From Opitutales bacterium UBA5694 (GTDB lineage Bacteria; Verrucomicrobiota; Verrucomicrobiia; Opitutales; Opitutaceae): a DNA stretch of 64,000 bases. The notes under the pieces were generated by a model. The model searched no databases. It saw only the letters and a list, made by a program, of their open reading frames with translations, and had not been told where the DNA came from. Positions 16,321-24,943 of this stretch are shown here, one piece after another. The position numbers were made by a program, and so were the translations under genes. Location: the NCBI GenBank assembly GCA_002420185.1, contig DIHO01000004.1, positions 149,139 through 213,138 of the forward strand, in the 5' to 3' direction. Position 1 is the stretch's first letter; each line of letters begins with the position of its first letter.

Positions 16321-17613
16321 ATGGCTGACCTTATAGTACACGGCGGTAAGCCGCTCAGCGGAAGCATCACTCCTTCAGGCAACAAGAACGCTGTATTGCC
16401 GATCCTCTGTGCGAGTTTGCTCTCATCTGGGCCGGTTGAGCTATCGAATATCCCAGCCATTACCGATATCGAGAAACTCGTCGCTTTCTTTCGCCAAATC
16501 GGTTCGCAAATCAACTGGAATCGTGAGGCGAAGACGATGCGACTCGACCACTCGAATTTGGAGAGCTCCTTCAACGCTGGGTATCTGCCCCAAGGAATGC
16601 GGTCGTCCGTGCTTCTCTTCGCACCGCTTCTCTACCGTTTCAAAAAGATCTCACTGGACTCAAATCCGAAAGGCTGCGCATTGGGCATACGCGAACTCGA
16701 TCCTCACCTTGAAATTCTCTCACGACTCGGAGCGAAAATCTCTCACAACGGCCGCCTTGAGATTTCGATAACAGATCGATTCCAAGGAGCAGAGCATTGG
16801 GCGGACTACATGTCGGTTACAACGACGGAGACGTTTGTTATGGCGGCGGCTCTCGGAATGGGAAATTCTACCTTGACTAACGCAGCGAGTGAGCCTCACG
16901 TACAGGACTTGTGCCGCTTTCTGGAAAGTATGGGTGCTAGGATCGAAGGTATAGGCACAAGCGTTCTAAGCGTAACGGGTGTCGATAGTTTATCCGAAAC
17001 CCGTGCCCAAATCACCTCAGATCATCACGAAGTCGCCACTTTCCTCGCTCTCGGTGCGATTACGGGTGGGGAAGTAATTGTCACAGACTCGAATTCGAAG
17101 CACTTCGCCCTGATCGGTCGCAGCTTTGCCAAGTTAGGAGTGGAAATCTACCACGAGGGAGATAATGCCATTTGCCCCGCAGATCAAACGTTCCGTATCC
17201 AGCAACCCTATACGACTAATTTGCTGCCCAAGATTGAAGCCGCGCCTTGGCCCTACTTTCCTGTGGACTTGCTTCCACTCATGATTGCCTTGGCTACAAA
17301 AGCCGACGGAGTCATGCACTTTTGGAACAAAGTATACGAGGGGGGCTTTTCATGGATCCCCGAACTCACCAAATTCGGGGCCCACGTCGTGTCGAGCGAC
17401 CCACACCGCATCATCATTTTTGGGAAGCGACCCATGCGGCCCGCTTCAGTCGAGCCTCCTTACATCATTCGTGCCGCTGTAGCTCTCTACATGATGGCAG
17501 CTGGCATAGAGGGTAACAGCGTTGTCCGCAAGGCGGACCCCATTCGCCGCGCTCATCCCTATTTCGCAGAAAACCTGCGTGAGCTCGGCGCGGATATCGA
17601 GTGGGACGAGTAA
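16321..17613 (+). CDS. murA: UDP-N-acetylglucosamine 1-carboxyvinyltransferase (MurA)
   Basis: 430-residue enolpyruvyl transferase catalysing the first committed step of peptidoglycan synthesis. The substrate Lys22 lies in PSGNKNAVLPIL and the catalytic loop has Cys119 in NPKGCALGIRELDPH with Arg124 nearby, so the fosfomycin-sensitive Cys form is present rather than the Asp variant. The C-terminal region has PWPYFPVDLLPLMIALAT. The gene is single and divergent from panB. Some residues around the loop (ELDPH for the common PVDLH) differ from standard MurA, so it may be a paralog if a second copy exists elsewhere. Confidence 0.92.
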   Translation: MADLIVHGGKPLSGSITPSGNKNAVLPILCASLLSSGPVELSNIPAITDIEKLVAFFRQIGSQINWNREAKTMRLDHSNLESSFNAGYLPQGMRSSVLLFAPLLYRFKKISLDSNPKGCALGIRELDPHLEILSRLGAKISHNGRLEISITDRFQGAEHWADYMSVTTTETFVMAAALGMGNSTLTNAASEPHVQDLCRFLESMGARIEGIGTSVLSVTGVDSLSETRAQITSDHHEVATFLALGAITGGEVIVTDSNSKHFALIGRSFAKLGVEIYHEGDNAICPADQTFRIQQPYTTNLLPKIEAAPWPYFPVDLLPLMIALATKADGVMHFWNKVYEGGFSWIPELTKFGAHVVSSDPHRIIIFGKRPMRPASVEPPYIIRAAVALYMMAAGIEGNSVVRKADPIRRAHPYFAENLRELGADIEWDE

Positions 17614-17640
17614 GCATATTATGCTACCGGAACAGCTAAC

Positions 17641-18225
17641 CTAGTCCACAAGAGCGAACAGCCGATCAGAGTCTTCCCAAATATCTAAGTGATTCGCCTC
17701 AAGAACAATTTCGCGATCCAAGGATCTCAACGACGTTAGCGAGCCTTTGAGTGAAGCCACGTAGAGAGTACAAAGCGTTCCGGTCTTCCGGTTTTTCACC
17801 TGCAGGTGAGCAGCTTGCTGTCCCTGAAGCTGACAATAGCGGGCCCCAAGAACTTCGTAGGCGGAAAGCAGCTTTTGCTTTACTAATGGAGTTACAGAAA
17901 AAGCTAGGTCTCTAAGTCCTTCCTGAGCCCCTTCGAAAGACGCCGCCTTCACATCGAAACTCTTGTATCCATTGTGCCGCATCGCAATCTCACCAGCGAC
18001 ATCAAAATAAAAATTATCGTCGTTATAGCTGCGGCCCATTTGAAACGAGAATGCCATCACGATTATAGCTGCAGCAGCAACAGGAACCCAGTGGTGCCAC
18101 CCGGCGGTGTTGTTTCGTTTCGGCTGAGGTTTACCCTGCTCCAAAATCGATTGAACCTTTTCAGCCGGTAATTTCTGGCATAGAAAGAAGTCTCTTACTG
18201 ATTTATCTATCTCTTGCTCGTTCAT
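17641..18225 (-). CDS. Probable anti-sigma factor, single membrane helix
   Basis: 194-residue protein with a short charged cytoplasmic head (1-44), one membrane helix (about 45-63, HWVPVAAAAIIVMAFSF) and a periplasmic domain of about 125 residues. That domain contains two Cys (YCQLQG and LCTLYVA) that could form a disulfide or sense redox state. The head lacks the HxxxCxxC zinc motif of ZAS anti-sigma factors. It is downstream of, and 19 bp from, an ECF sigma gene, the standard sigma/anti-sigma layout. Function is inferred from that context and topology. Confidence 0.75.
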   Translation of the reverse strand: MNEQEIDKSVRDFFLCQKLPAEKVQSILEQGKPQPKRNNTAGWHHWVPVAAAAIIVMAFSFQMGRSYNDDNFYFDVAGEIAMRHNGYKSFDVKAASFEGAQEGLRDLAFSVTPLVKQKLLSAYEVLGARYCQLQGQQAAHLQVKNRKTGTLCTLYVASLKGSLTSLRSLDREIVLEANHLDIWEDSDRLFALVD

Positions 18226-18244
18226 GGCAGCTTAAATTCTTCGG

Positions 18245-18790
18245 CTACTTGCTTTCCCGGAATTCGCCTCCCAACGATTTGGCTAATTTCTGGCGAGCAC
18301 GGTGAATGTGGCTTAATATCGTACCTCGAGGGGAACCCGTTCGTTCGGATATTTCACTCGCGGTGTACCCTTCCACTACATTGAGAAACAAGGCTTCGCT
18401 CTCTTCCGGTCTCAGTCTACTCATTAAAAGCTCCATATCTATAGAAACGCCCTTAGATTCTAACCTTCCACTCTCCGGATGCGACTCCAGAGGCTCAAAT
18501 TGGACAATTTTGCTCCGCCGCTTCTGATCGTAGAAAAGATTTCGAACGGCTCTGAAAAGAACTGGCGTTCCTTCTACTTTCCCGTACGCTCTAATCAGTT
18601 TCATCCAAGCCTGTTGAACCAAATCCTCAGCATCTTGATGGTGTCTTGTGATTGACAGCGCATAGCGATAGCCCGCCTGCACCAGCTCTGCATCGCTAAT
18701 GTATCGCCGAGTCTTGGGCTTTTCGGAAGTCATAGTCTGAGATTTCGAATATTCGTCCGTAATGGAAACCGCTAATGTGCTCATGTTCAA
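18245..18790 (-). CDS. ECF-type RNA polymerase sigma factor
   Basis: 181-residue group 4 sigma factor. Region 2 is seen in YRYALSITRHHQDAEDLVQQAWMKLIRAYG and following sequence (about 42-105), and region 4 in EGYTASEISERTGSPRGTILSHIHRARQKL (about 140-170), a typical helix-turn-helix that reads the -35 box. The start may be an internal ATG at 18733 (MTSEKPKTRR), since the first 19 residues are not part of the sigma fold. It is followed by its likely membrane-bound anti-sigma factor. The signal it responds to is not visible. Confidence 0.92.
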   Translation of the reverse strand: MNMSTLAVSITDEYSKSQTMTSEKPKTRRYISDAELVQAGYRYALSITRHHQDAEDLVQQAWMKLIRAYGKVEGTPVLFRAVRNLFYDQKRRSKIVQFEPLESHPESGRLESKGVSIDMELLMSRLRPEESEALFLNVVEGYTASEISERTGSPRGTILSHIHRARQKLAKSLGGEFRESK

Positions 18791-19243
18791 ATTTCTTTTC
18801 TGCTAATTATCCAAAGCGTGAGGGAAACTAGGGATTATTAATTAAAAATTGTGCTGTTACATCCGCCCTCAATCGAGCCGCTGCATTTGAACAACGGTGG
18901 CTTTTACCCATTGATTGCTCGTCTTTCACGACTTCCCCCTGAAGAGGGAACCGCTCCCTTTTTCAATATTCCCAAACCTAAACTTGAATTTGACGGCTCA
19001 GCCAGAGTTTTTCACGTTTCCCCAAGACAAGGAAAATTTCTAACCTTCTGATTTAAAATGAGTTAAATTTCATTGCTAAATTGGTAAAAAGCTTGGCTTG
19101 GAATCCTCCCAGATTTTTGAAGTTTTTGCGGAAAAAGCATTCGGTCTTTTCACACTAATTCAAAATTTGGGCATCGTCTCTTTCCCAAATGGATAAGCAC
19201 TTGAAATCGTATTGTTAGCAATCGCTCCCAGTCTGACAGATCC
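18791..19243. other. Intergenic region, no gene recognised
   Basis: About 450 bp between the ECF sigma start and the gmk stop. A 66-codon plus-strand frame exists (18851-19051), but it is Pro/Leu-rich with no family features. The part next to 18790 is AT-rich and presumably holds the sigma-factor promoter. No hairpin terminator was seen after gmk. Confidence 0.5.
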
Positions 19244-19864
19244 CTAGGCCATACGGACAACCCGGCGTTTTTCAGCCTGCCAGATACTATGAATCGTTTC
19301 AAAATCCGCCTCTTTCGAACGAGACCGGAACGCATAATCAAACGACTTCCATGCCCCAATCTCTTTCTCGGCCGAGTGTATGCGACGATCGATTTCAGCT
19401 TCGTCATCCATTCCCCGCTCAAGTAGCCGACGGCGAAGCTCCTCAAAACTGTCAGGCATAATGAATACAGTAACCAGCCGTTTCCCTATGGCAGAATGAT
19501 CCCTGGCTGCTTTCTGCACTGCAACGACCCCCTGTACATCGATATTCATCACCAGGTCGATGTACTCCACCAGCTTATTCTCGATAACCGACTTTAGCGT
19601 TCCATAACGGTGGGCGTGCACCTTTGCCCATTCCAGGAATTCGCCACTTTCTACATTCGCATCAAATTGCTCGTCAGACAGAAAGTGGTAGTCAATTCCG
19701 TTTACCTCGCCTTCACGGGGTGGCCGTGTTGTGCAAGTTACTACTCGTTCAGTATTCGCGCTTTCTGCCACAAGACGGTCGCAAAGCGTCGTTTTTCCGC
19801 TACCCGCGGGTCCCGCCAATATTAGAAGCAGTGCGATTTCTTTTTCGGGCAGCGTATCCATCAA
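19244..19864 (-). CDS. gmk: Guanylate kinase
   Basis: 206-residue nucleotide kinase converting GMP to GDP. P-loop GPAGSGKTT at 18-26, the GMP-binding TCTTRPPREGEVNGIDYHFLS segment and the NIDVQGVVAVQ core are intact, with length as usual. The start lies 1 bp past the stop of the upstream membrane-protein gene, so they are co-transcribed with miaB. The C-terminus (IWQAEKRRVVRMA) is shorter and more basic than in most homologs. Confidence 0.93.
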   Translation of the reverse strand: MMDTLPEKEIALLLILAGPAGSGKTTLCDRLVAESANTERVVTCTTRPPREGEVNGIDYHFLSDEQFDANVESGEFLEWAKVHAHRYGTLKSVIENKLVEYIDLVMNIDVQGVVAVQKAARDHSAIGKRLVTVFIMPDSFEELRRRLLERGMDDEAEIDRRIHSAEKEIGAWKSFDYAFRSRSKEADFETIHSIWQAEKRRVVRMA

Positions 19865-19865
19865 A

Positions 19866-20411
19866 TTAATAAGTAAAGGCTATCGCTCCCACAAGACCCC
19901 CATAGATCAGGAAAACTAATCCAAACGTTTTCGGACGAGAGGCAGTTCCAAACAACCAAGTGAAGAAATCACGCACTCGAAATGGCGAATAACCAAGATA
20001 AAGCGCTACCGCCGCTCCAACATAGACCGGTGCAACCATGAATAAACGCAGTGGTTCCTCATAATGGCCAAACGCTCCATTCAGCAATGAGTTCGCTATT
20101 AGCAAATACAGTATGCACGCCCCACGGACTGAGAGAAAATCGGGCGCGTACTTGAACGAGAGTAATCCTATGATCGCGAACCCTATAAAGATGTAATGCT
20201 TGAAATCCCCGTAGTTAGCTTCACCCAAATGAGCAACCTTGTACAAAGTCCAAATCCCTCCCACCGTCATCGTAACGTAGGCGGCAGAGCGTGAACGAGG
20301 AAACCCTTTGACCATTGCAATGATCGGTTTGTTCGTCGTCACAAACAAAGCTCCTATCAGGGCAAAGAGAATTCCCGCAAACAGAGTCGATTGAAAAAGG
20401 TTCAGGTCCAT
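19866..20411 (-). CDS. Multi-pass membrane protein between miaB and gmk
   Basis: 181-residue hydrophobic protein with about five to six membrane helices (first one LFAGILFALIGALFVTTN, last one FGLVFLIYGGLVGAIAFTY). There is no recognised family or catalytic motif. The loop after the first helix is basic (KGFPRSRSAA), suggesting it is cytoplasmic. It sits 7 bp after miaB and 1 bp before gmk, so it is part of the same operon. Function unknown. Confidence 0.75.
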   Translation of the reverse strand: MDLNLFQSTLFAGILFALIGALFVTTNKPIIAMVKGFPRSRSAAYVTMTVGGIWTLYKVAHLGEANYGDFKHYIFIGFAIIGLLSFKYAPDFLSVRGACILYLLIANSLLNGAFGHYEEPLRLFMVAPVYVGAAVALYLGYSPFRVRDFFTWLFGTASRPKTFGLVFLIYGGLVGAIAFTY

Positions 20412-20418
20412 ATTAATA

Positions 20419-21783
20419 TCAAATTGTATCCACTCCGGCTAAAACAAGATCACCATAAATAGTGCTTGCTGTGGCTCGGTCCACTTTCATTTGCACCAAT
20501 TGGCCGATCAGACGCTCATCCCCATCGAAAATGGAATTACGATAGCCTCGAGTCTTCCCGACAAACTTGTATCCCTTTTTGGCAGGGCCTTCCACAAGAA
20601 CCTCTTGGACCGTGCCTACAAGCTGTTCATTGCGCCACCGCGACCGCTTAGCCAGGATGTCGAGAAGGACATGATTACGCCGTTCCTTCTCTTCAGTCGA
20701 AACCTGGTCCTTCATGGTTTCCGCAGGAGTGCCAGTTCGAATACTGTACTTGAAAATGTAGGACATATCGAATCCTATATTCTCAAAAAAAACGGCCGAT
20801 TCATCAAAATCCTCCTCTGTTTCACCAGGGAACCCCACAATGATGTCCGTAGAAAAGTACATATCAGGAACCACCGCACGTAACGAGTCCACAATTTCAC
20901 GGTAACGTTCCTTGGTATAGGGCCGGTTCATCGCTCGAAGAGTCTTGTTGCAGCCAGCTTGCAGGGGTAAGTGGACGTATTCACACAACTTCGGCACATC
21001 CCGGTAGGCCTCGACCAAATCCTGCTTGAATCCACGCGGGTGAGGTGAGGTGAAACGAATCCGATCAATTCCGTCAATATCGTTTATTCTCTCGATTAAT
21101 TGAACAAACGGCGACTTCCCACCAACAACAGGAAAATCGCGCCGCCCATAGCTAGTCACTATTTGCCCGAGCAAAGTGATTTCCTTTACCCCTTGCTCGG
21201 CCAGCTCATGCACCTCTTCTAAAATTTGGTTCATCGGGCGAGCACGCTCGCGGCCACGGGTCTTTGGAACTATGCAGTACGCACAGTTCATATTGCAGCC
21301 CTGCATAATTGAAACGAACGCACAGACCTGATCCTTTTTGGGTAAATGGTCCTTGATTGTATTCTGGGAACCTTTCTCCTCCTCCAAATCCAAAATGGTG
21401 GCAGGCCTAGGTCCCTGAGCCGTGTAACTCTTAATCAGCTGATCCACATGATCGGGGACCGCATGAAACTTCTGCGTCCCCGCGATCAAATCCAGATCAG
21501 GCAATCTGTCAACGAGCTCAGAACCACGATTTTGAGCCATGCAACCCAAGACGCCAATCATAAAATTCGGGTTCGAACGCTTTCGCTTCGCCAGGTAACC
21601 CGCTTTCCCGATGGCTTTCTGCTCTGCCTGATCACGGACGCTACAGGTATTGAGTAAGACTACATCCGCATCAAACTCATTATCTACCATCGAATAGCCA
21701 CGATCTCGTAGGGACGAAGCGACTTGCTCGCTGTCCCGCTCATTCATCTGACATCCGTAGGTTTTGATATAAACGCGATTCAT
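20419..21783 (-). CDS. miaB: tRNA-2-methylthio-N6-dimethylallyladenosine synthase
   Basis: 454-residue radical-SAM methylthiotransferase that adds a methylthio group to i6A37 in tRNAs reading UNN codons. The UPF0004 N-terminal domain has the cluster cysteines (TYGCQMNERDS, LLNTCSVRDQA, GVLGCMAQ), the radical-SAM domain has C-x3-C-x2-C in CNMNCAYCIVPKTRGRE, and a TRAM domain ends the protein (about 385-450). Full length. It is first in an operon with the membrane protein and gmk. A miaA gene is not in the window. Confidence 0.96.
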   Translation of the reverse strand: MNRVYIKTYGCQMNERDSEQVASSLRDRGYSMVDNEFDADVVLLNTCSVRDQAEQKAIGKAGYLAKRKRSNPNFMIGVLGCMAQNRGSELVDRLPDLDLIAGTQKFHAVPDHVDQLIKSYTAQGPRPATILDLEEEKGSQNTIKDHLPKKDQVCAFVSIMQGCNMNCAYCIVPKTRGRERARPMNQILEEVHELAEQGVKEITLLGQIVTSYGRRDFPVVGGKSPFVQLIERINDIDGIDRIRFTSPHPRGFKQDLVEAYRDVPKLCEYVHLPLQAGCNKTLRAMNRPYTKERYREIVDSLRAVVPDMYFSTDIIVGFPGETEEDFDESAVFFENIGFDMSYIFKYSIRTGTPAETMKDQVSTEEKERRNHVLLDILAKRSRWRNEQLVGTVQEVLVEGPAKKGYKFVGKTRGYRNSIFDGDERLIGQLVQMKVDRATASTIYGDLVLAGVDTI

Positions 21784-21867
21784 GGCGAAGTGGAAATCAA
21801 AACGGGATACGGGTCGCTGCTAATACGTCAAACAAGAACCAAACCGCCCTTATTCGACCCATTGCTA

Positions 21868-22071
21868 CTAAGGTATCTTCTCTGCGGGCTTTTCGGCTTC
21901 GGATCGACGGTTGATATCCTTTTTCAGCTGCACTGAAAAGAATGCCATTAATAGAACCAGCCCAAAAATCGCTCCTACAACCCACTTTCCGTTCTTTTTA
22001 GCCATAGCCTCTTTAACCGCAGATTTCTTCAATCCCGACAAGCCGTAAATCCACTTGCCGAGACCCAACAT
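21868..22071 (-). CDS. Small single-helix membrane protein
   Basis: 67-residue frame from the ATG at 22071 (MLGLGKWIYGLSGLKKS). It has one membrane helix (WVVGAIFGLVLLMAFFSVQL) followed by a charged tail (KKDINRRSEAEKPAEKIP). An ATG at 22086 would overlap the divergent cmoA start, so the inner start is preferred. Located 84 bp upstream of miaB on the same strand. No family recognised; probably a real but uncharacterised membrane peptide. Confidence 0.5.
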   Translation of the reverse strand: MLGLGKWIYGLSGLKKSAVKEAMAKKNGKWVVGAIFGLVLLMAFFSVQLKKDINRRSEAEKPAEKIP

Positions 22072-22077
22072 CGTAGC

Positions 22078-22836
22078 TTGGCTCATCCCGTGAAAGAAGA
22101 AGGCACCCGCAAAGACCGAATCTACGCTGATCCTTTGTCAAAAGTCGGCGGCTTTGTTTTTGACAAATCTGTAGCCCACGTTTTTGACGACATGATCCGA
22201 AGATCCGTCCCTTGCTATGCGATGACGCTATCGTTGATGCCGCTCATCGTACAACGCTATGCACAAAAGAACAGCACCATCTACGATCTTGGTTGCTCTC
22301 TCGGAGCAGGATTGGCGGCGATTGCTAAAAGTCTTCCAAAGGGAATATCTCTGGTCGGCGTAGACATTTCCCAGTCCATGCTGAATCGCTGCCAAATCAA
22401 TCTGCAAGACGCTATTCCCCAAAAAAAATGGTCGCTTAAATGTAGCGACATATTGGATTTGGATATCACAAACGCCAGCGTCGTAATCCTGAACTTCACA
22501 CTCCAATTTATCCCGCTCGAAAGCCGGTTACACCTCTTGAGTAGAATCGCAAAGGGCCTGGAGCCGGGCGGCGCATTACTCTTGTCAGAAAAAATTCGCT
22601 TCCAAGACAACAAATCTCAACAAACCCTAACCGACCTCCACCACGATTTCAAGAAAGCAAATGGCTACAGCGATCTAGAGGTTAGCCAAAAGCGGGCCGC
22701 CATAGAAAATGTGCTCATTCCAGAGTCGATCCAAGAGCACAGGGAACGCCTAAACCAGGCAGGATTCGACCACAGTGAAGTCTGGCTTCAGTGCTTCAAT
22801 TTTGCATCGCTCCTTGCGATCAAGGCTTCTGACTAA
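22078..22836 (+). CDS. cmoA: Carboxy-S-adenosyl-L-methionine synthase
   Basis: 252-residue SAM-dependent enzyme that makes carboxy-SAM from SAM and prephenate. It closely follows proteobacterial CmoA along its length: FDKSVAHVFDDMIRRSVPCY, YDLGCSLGAGLAAI, VVILNFTLQFIPLESR, GGALLLSEKI, HHDFKKANGYSDLEVSQKR and the ending WLQCFNFASLLAIKA. The start is uncertain: TTG at 22078, or GTG at 22090 (VKEEGTRKDRIYAD); neither has a Shine-Dalgarno. It is followed by cmoB after 33 bp. Together they install cmo5U at tRNA wobble U34. Confidence 0.95.
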   Translation: MAHPVKEEGTRKDRIYADPLSKVGGFVFDKSVAHVFDDMIRRSVPCYAMTLSLMPLIVQRYAQKNSTIYDLGCSLGAGLAAIAKSLPKGISLVGVDISQSMLNRCQINLQDAIPQKKWSLKCSDILDLDITNASVVILNFTLQFIPLESRLHLLSRIAKGLEPGGALLLSEKIRFQDNKSQQTLTDLHHDFKKANGYSDLEVSQKRAAIENVLIPESIQEHRERLNQAGFDHSEVWLQCFNFASLLAIKASD

Positions 22837-22869
22837 AAGTCACAGTCGAATACTCCAAAATACCAAACT

Positions 22870-23850
22870 GTGTTCGAATCGAATTTTCATCATCTCTACG
22901 AGGTCATCGCCGATACCGACCTCGGGCCCTGGCTGGATCGGTTACCTCAGCAAGTTAAGAACCGCTTTGATCATTCAGGCAATGGACACTTGCCTTTGTG
23001 GCGAGACGCCTTGCACTCAATGCCAGAGGCAAACCCTAGCTTCTTTGACCTAAAGTCCAACGCTATCACGATTGGCAAGTCGAGCGATCTCTCTGACAGT
23101 CAAACGAAGCGATTGCGGCAGAATCTTATGGCCTTCCATCCATGGCGAAAGGGCCCTTGGAGCTACTTCGGACTAGATATTGATACCGAGTGGCGCTCCG
23201 ACTTGAAATGGAACCGGATCAAGCAATCGATCAGCCCTCTAAAAGATCGGCTCGTGTTGGATGTGGGCAGTGGGAACGGCTACTACTGTTACCGAATCGC
23301 GGGTGAGGAAGCAAAATTGGCTCTGGGGGCCGACCCGTTTCTGCTATACGTCCTTCAGTCGCTATTAGCCCGGTACTACCTCCCCTCGAGCTGCCCAGCG
23401 TTTGTCGTTCCACTCGGAGTAGAGTTTCTACCATCTAATCTACCTTTCTTCGATACGGTGCTGTCAATGGGAGTTCTCTATCACCGAAGATCTCCCCTCG
23501 ACCATTTGCTCGAGTTAAGAGGCCTTCTACGCGAAAATGGAGAACTCGTCTTGGAAACGCTCGTGATCGATGGCGATGAGGGACAAACTCTGCTTCCTAA
23601 GGGGCGCTACGCTAAAATGAGAAACACTTGGCTCATACCCTCCTGTCAAGCGCTTGAGCGCTGGCTGGAGCGATGCGGTTTCCAGAACATCCGACTAGCG
23701 AACCTGTCAACAACGACCTCCAAGGAACAGAGGAGCACGGATTGGATGACCTTTGATTCGCTGGACACTTTTCTAAACTCTGAGGACTCTTCCAAGACGA
23801 TCGAAGGGTATCCCGCACCTAAGCGGGCAATCTTTGTAGCCACCCGCTAA
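22870..23850 (+). CDS. cmoB: tRNA U34 carboxymethyltransferase
   Basis: 326-residue methyltransferase-fold enzyme that moves the carboxymethyl group of carboxy-SAM to 5-hydroxyuridine at position 34. It aligns throughout with CmoB: NLMAFHPWRKGPWSYFGLDI, DTEWRSDLKWNRI, LDVGSGNGYYCYRI, SMGVLYHRRSPLDHLLELR, LVLETLVIDGDEG and EGYPAPKRAIFVA. The start is GTG at 22870. Directly downstream of cmoA, a conserved pairing in Gammaproteobacteria. The C-terminal SAM-binding core and N-terminal tRNA-recognition half are complete. Confidence 0.95.
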   Translation: MFESNFHHLYEVIADTDLGPWLDRLPQQVKNRFDHSGNGHLPLWRDALHSMPEANPSFFDLKSNAITIGKSSDLSDSQTKRLRQNLMAFHPWRKGPWSYFGLDIDTEWRSDLKWNRIKQSISPLKDRLVLDVGSGNGYYCYRIAGEEAKLALGADPFLLYVLQSLLARYYLPSSCPAFVVPLGVEFLPSNLPFFDTVLSMGVLYHRRSPLDHLLELRGLLRENGELVLETLVIDGDEGQTLLPKGRYAKMRNTWLIPSCQALERWLERCGFQNIRLANLSTTTSKEQRSTDWMTFDSLDTFLNSEDSSKTIEGYPAPKRAIFVATR

Positions 23851-24943
23851 ACGAAAAATGTTGTGACTGGATTGGAGCTCTTTTTACTCGGTGTATAGGC
23901 AGAAGGTTACCCAAAAGTCCGTTTCTAAGCATTCAAACAGACGTTCCGGCATCTGGGACACCATGACTATCTGGAATCTCGTTCCCCCAAGCATTAAGCT
24001 TGGCATCCTTGAACAAGACATAGTCGTACCTTCTGTCACTACAATTCTCGACCCTAACCCCGTAACTAATTACTCAATCTTTGAGATCCGTTAGCATTGT
24101 TCCGTTTAGCCCGCAACAAATCCAATCAAACCGGTGTTGGTGCGTCCCATCCAATTCACGGTGTTTCCAAACGTGCGGAAACACGAGCCATACATCCACC
24201 TATTCCCTTCCGGAGTCCCCCGACAAATACCCGTCAGAAAACGATAAACTAATACGAGCACGGGTCAATTCGTGCAGGTTCTGGTCGTATCCATTGGCAC
24301 CCGATGTGATGCTATCCTGGCCAGGATGGGACTGCCATTCTCCATGCAAATCCACCGCGTCATCATAATCCTGCCACATTGAGCCGATTGATGCTGACAT
24401 CAGAAAAACAGCAGCTACCAGCGTCCCTCTTTTGAATTTTGCCCTCACTATTTCTCAACGCTTCTTAAGTTAGGTTAATCTATCGCCCTGGAATGTCACT
24501 GGCCGGACTTATCTAAATTAAGGCGGCCGCTCAGCGGAACTAGTACGTAAAAATCATGATTTTCCCCAAGATCGAATGACCTCATCAGGTTCGGTATCAA
24601 AAAGCCCGTCCAAGGTATATCTGGACCGGCTTCGATCTAGAACTGCTGATTATCTCGCATCCCATTTACATTCTATTGCTTAACTGTTCATAAACAGCGT
24701 AACTAAATCTTACTCCCAAATCCACTACACATATCCAAAAGTGTATCCAGGGAAGGTTATGTAATAAGAAACACCAAAAACTGCGGATCAACTTAGTCCC
24801 TTCGAGTGGCTGCAAAACCTTCGGCACAACCCCAAAAAAGTCACGGAAAAAGGAGTTGCGGTGAAACCTCCTCAGAATAACGATACTTCCCAATTTTCTG
24901 AAACCCTCAGCACTTTCCCCAACATTAGTCCTATCCCATCGCT
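23851..24943. other. Long intergenic region before the TRAP operon
   Basis: About 1.1 kb between cmoB and dctP. The only frame with protein-like features is the minus-strand 24200-24448 candidate listed separately. Other frames (such as 24666-24893, minus) lack family features. No terminator hairpin with a T-tract was found after cmoB. The remainder is AT-rich with frequent stops. Confidence 0.5.
24200..24448 (-). CDS. Possible small exported protein
   Basis: 82-residue frame starting at GTG (24448), with a convincing signal-peptide-like N-terminus (FKRGTLVAAVFLMSASIGS) followed by about 55 polar residues (DYDDAVDLHGEWQSHPGQDS) ending in SGDSGRE. The start lacks a clear Shine-Dalgarno. It is isolated in a 1.1-kb gap. 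Could be a chance frame or a decayed gene end. Function unknown. Confidence 0.35.
   Translation of the reverse strand: MRAKFKRGTLVAAVFLMSASIGSMWQDYDDAVDLHGEWQSHPGQDSITSGANGYDQNLHELTRARISLSFSDGYLSGDSGRE

Noticed and set aside
16679..16700. Fosfomycin-resistant MurA (Cys to Asp)
   Set aside because: The catalytic loop reads GCALG with the Cys present.
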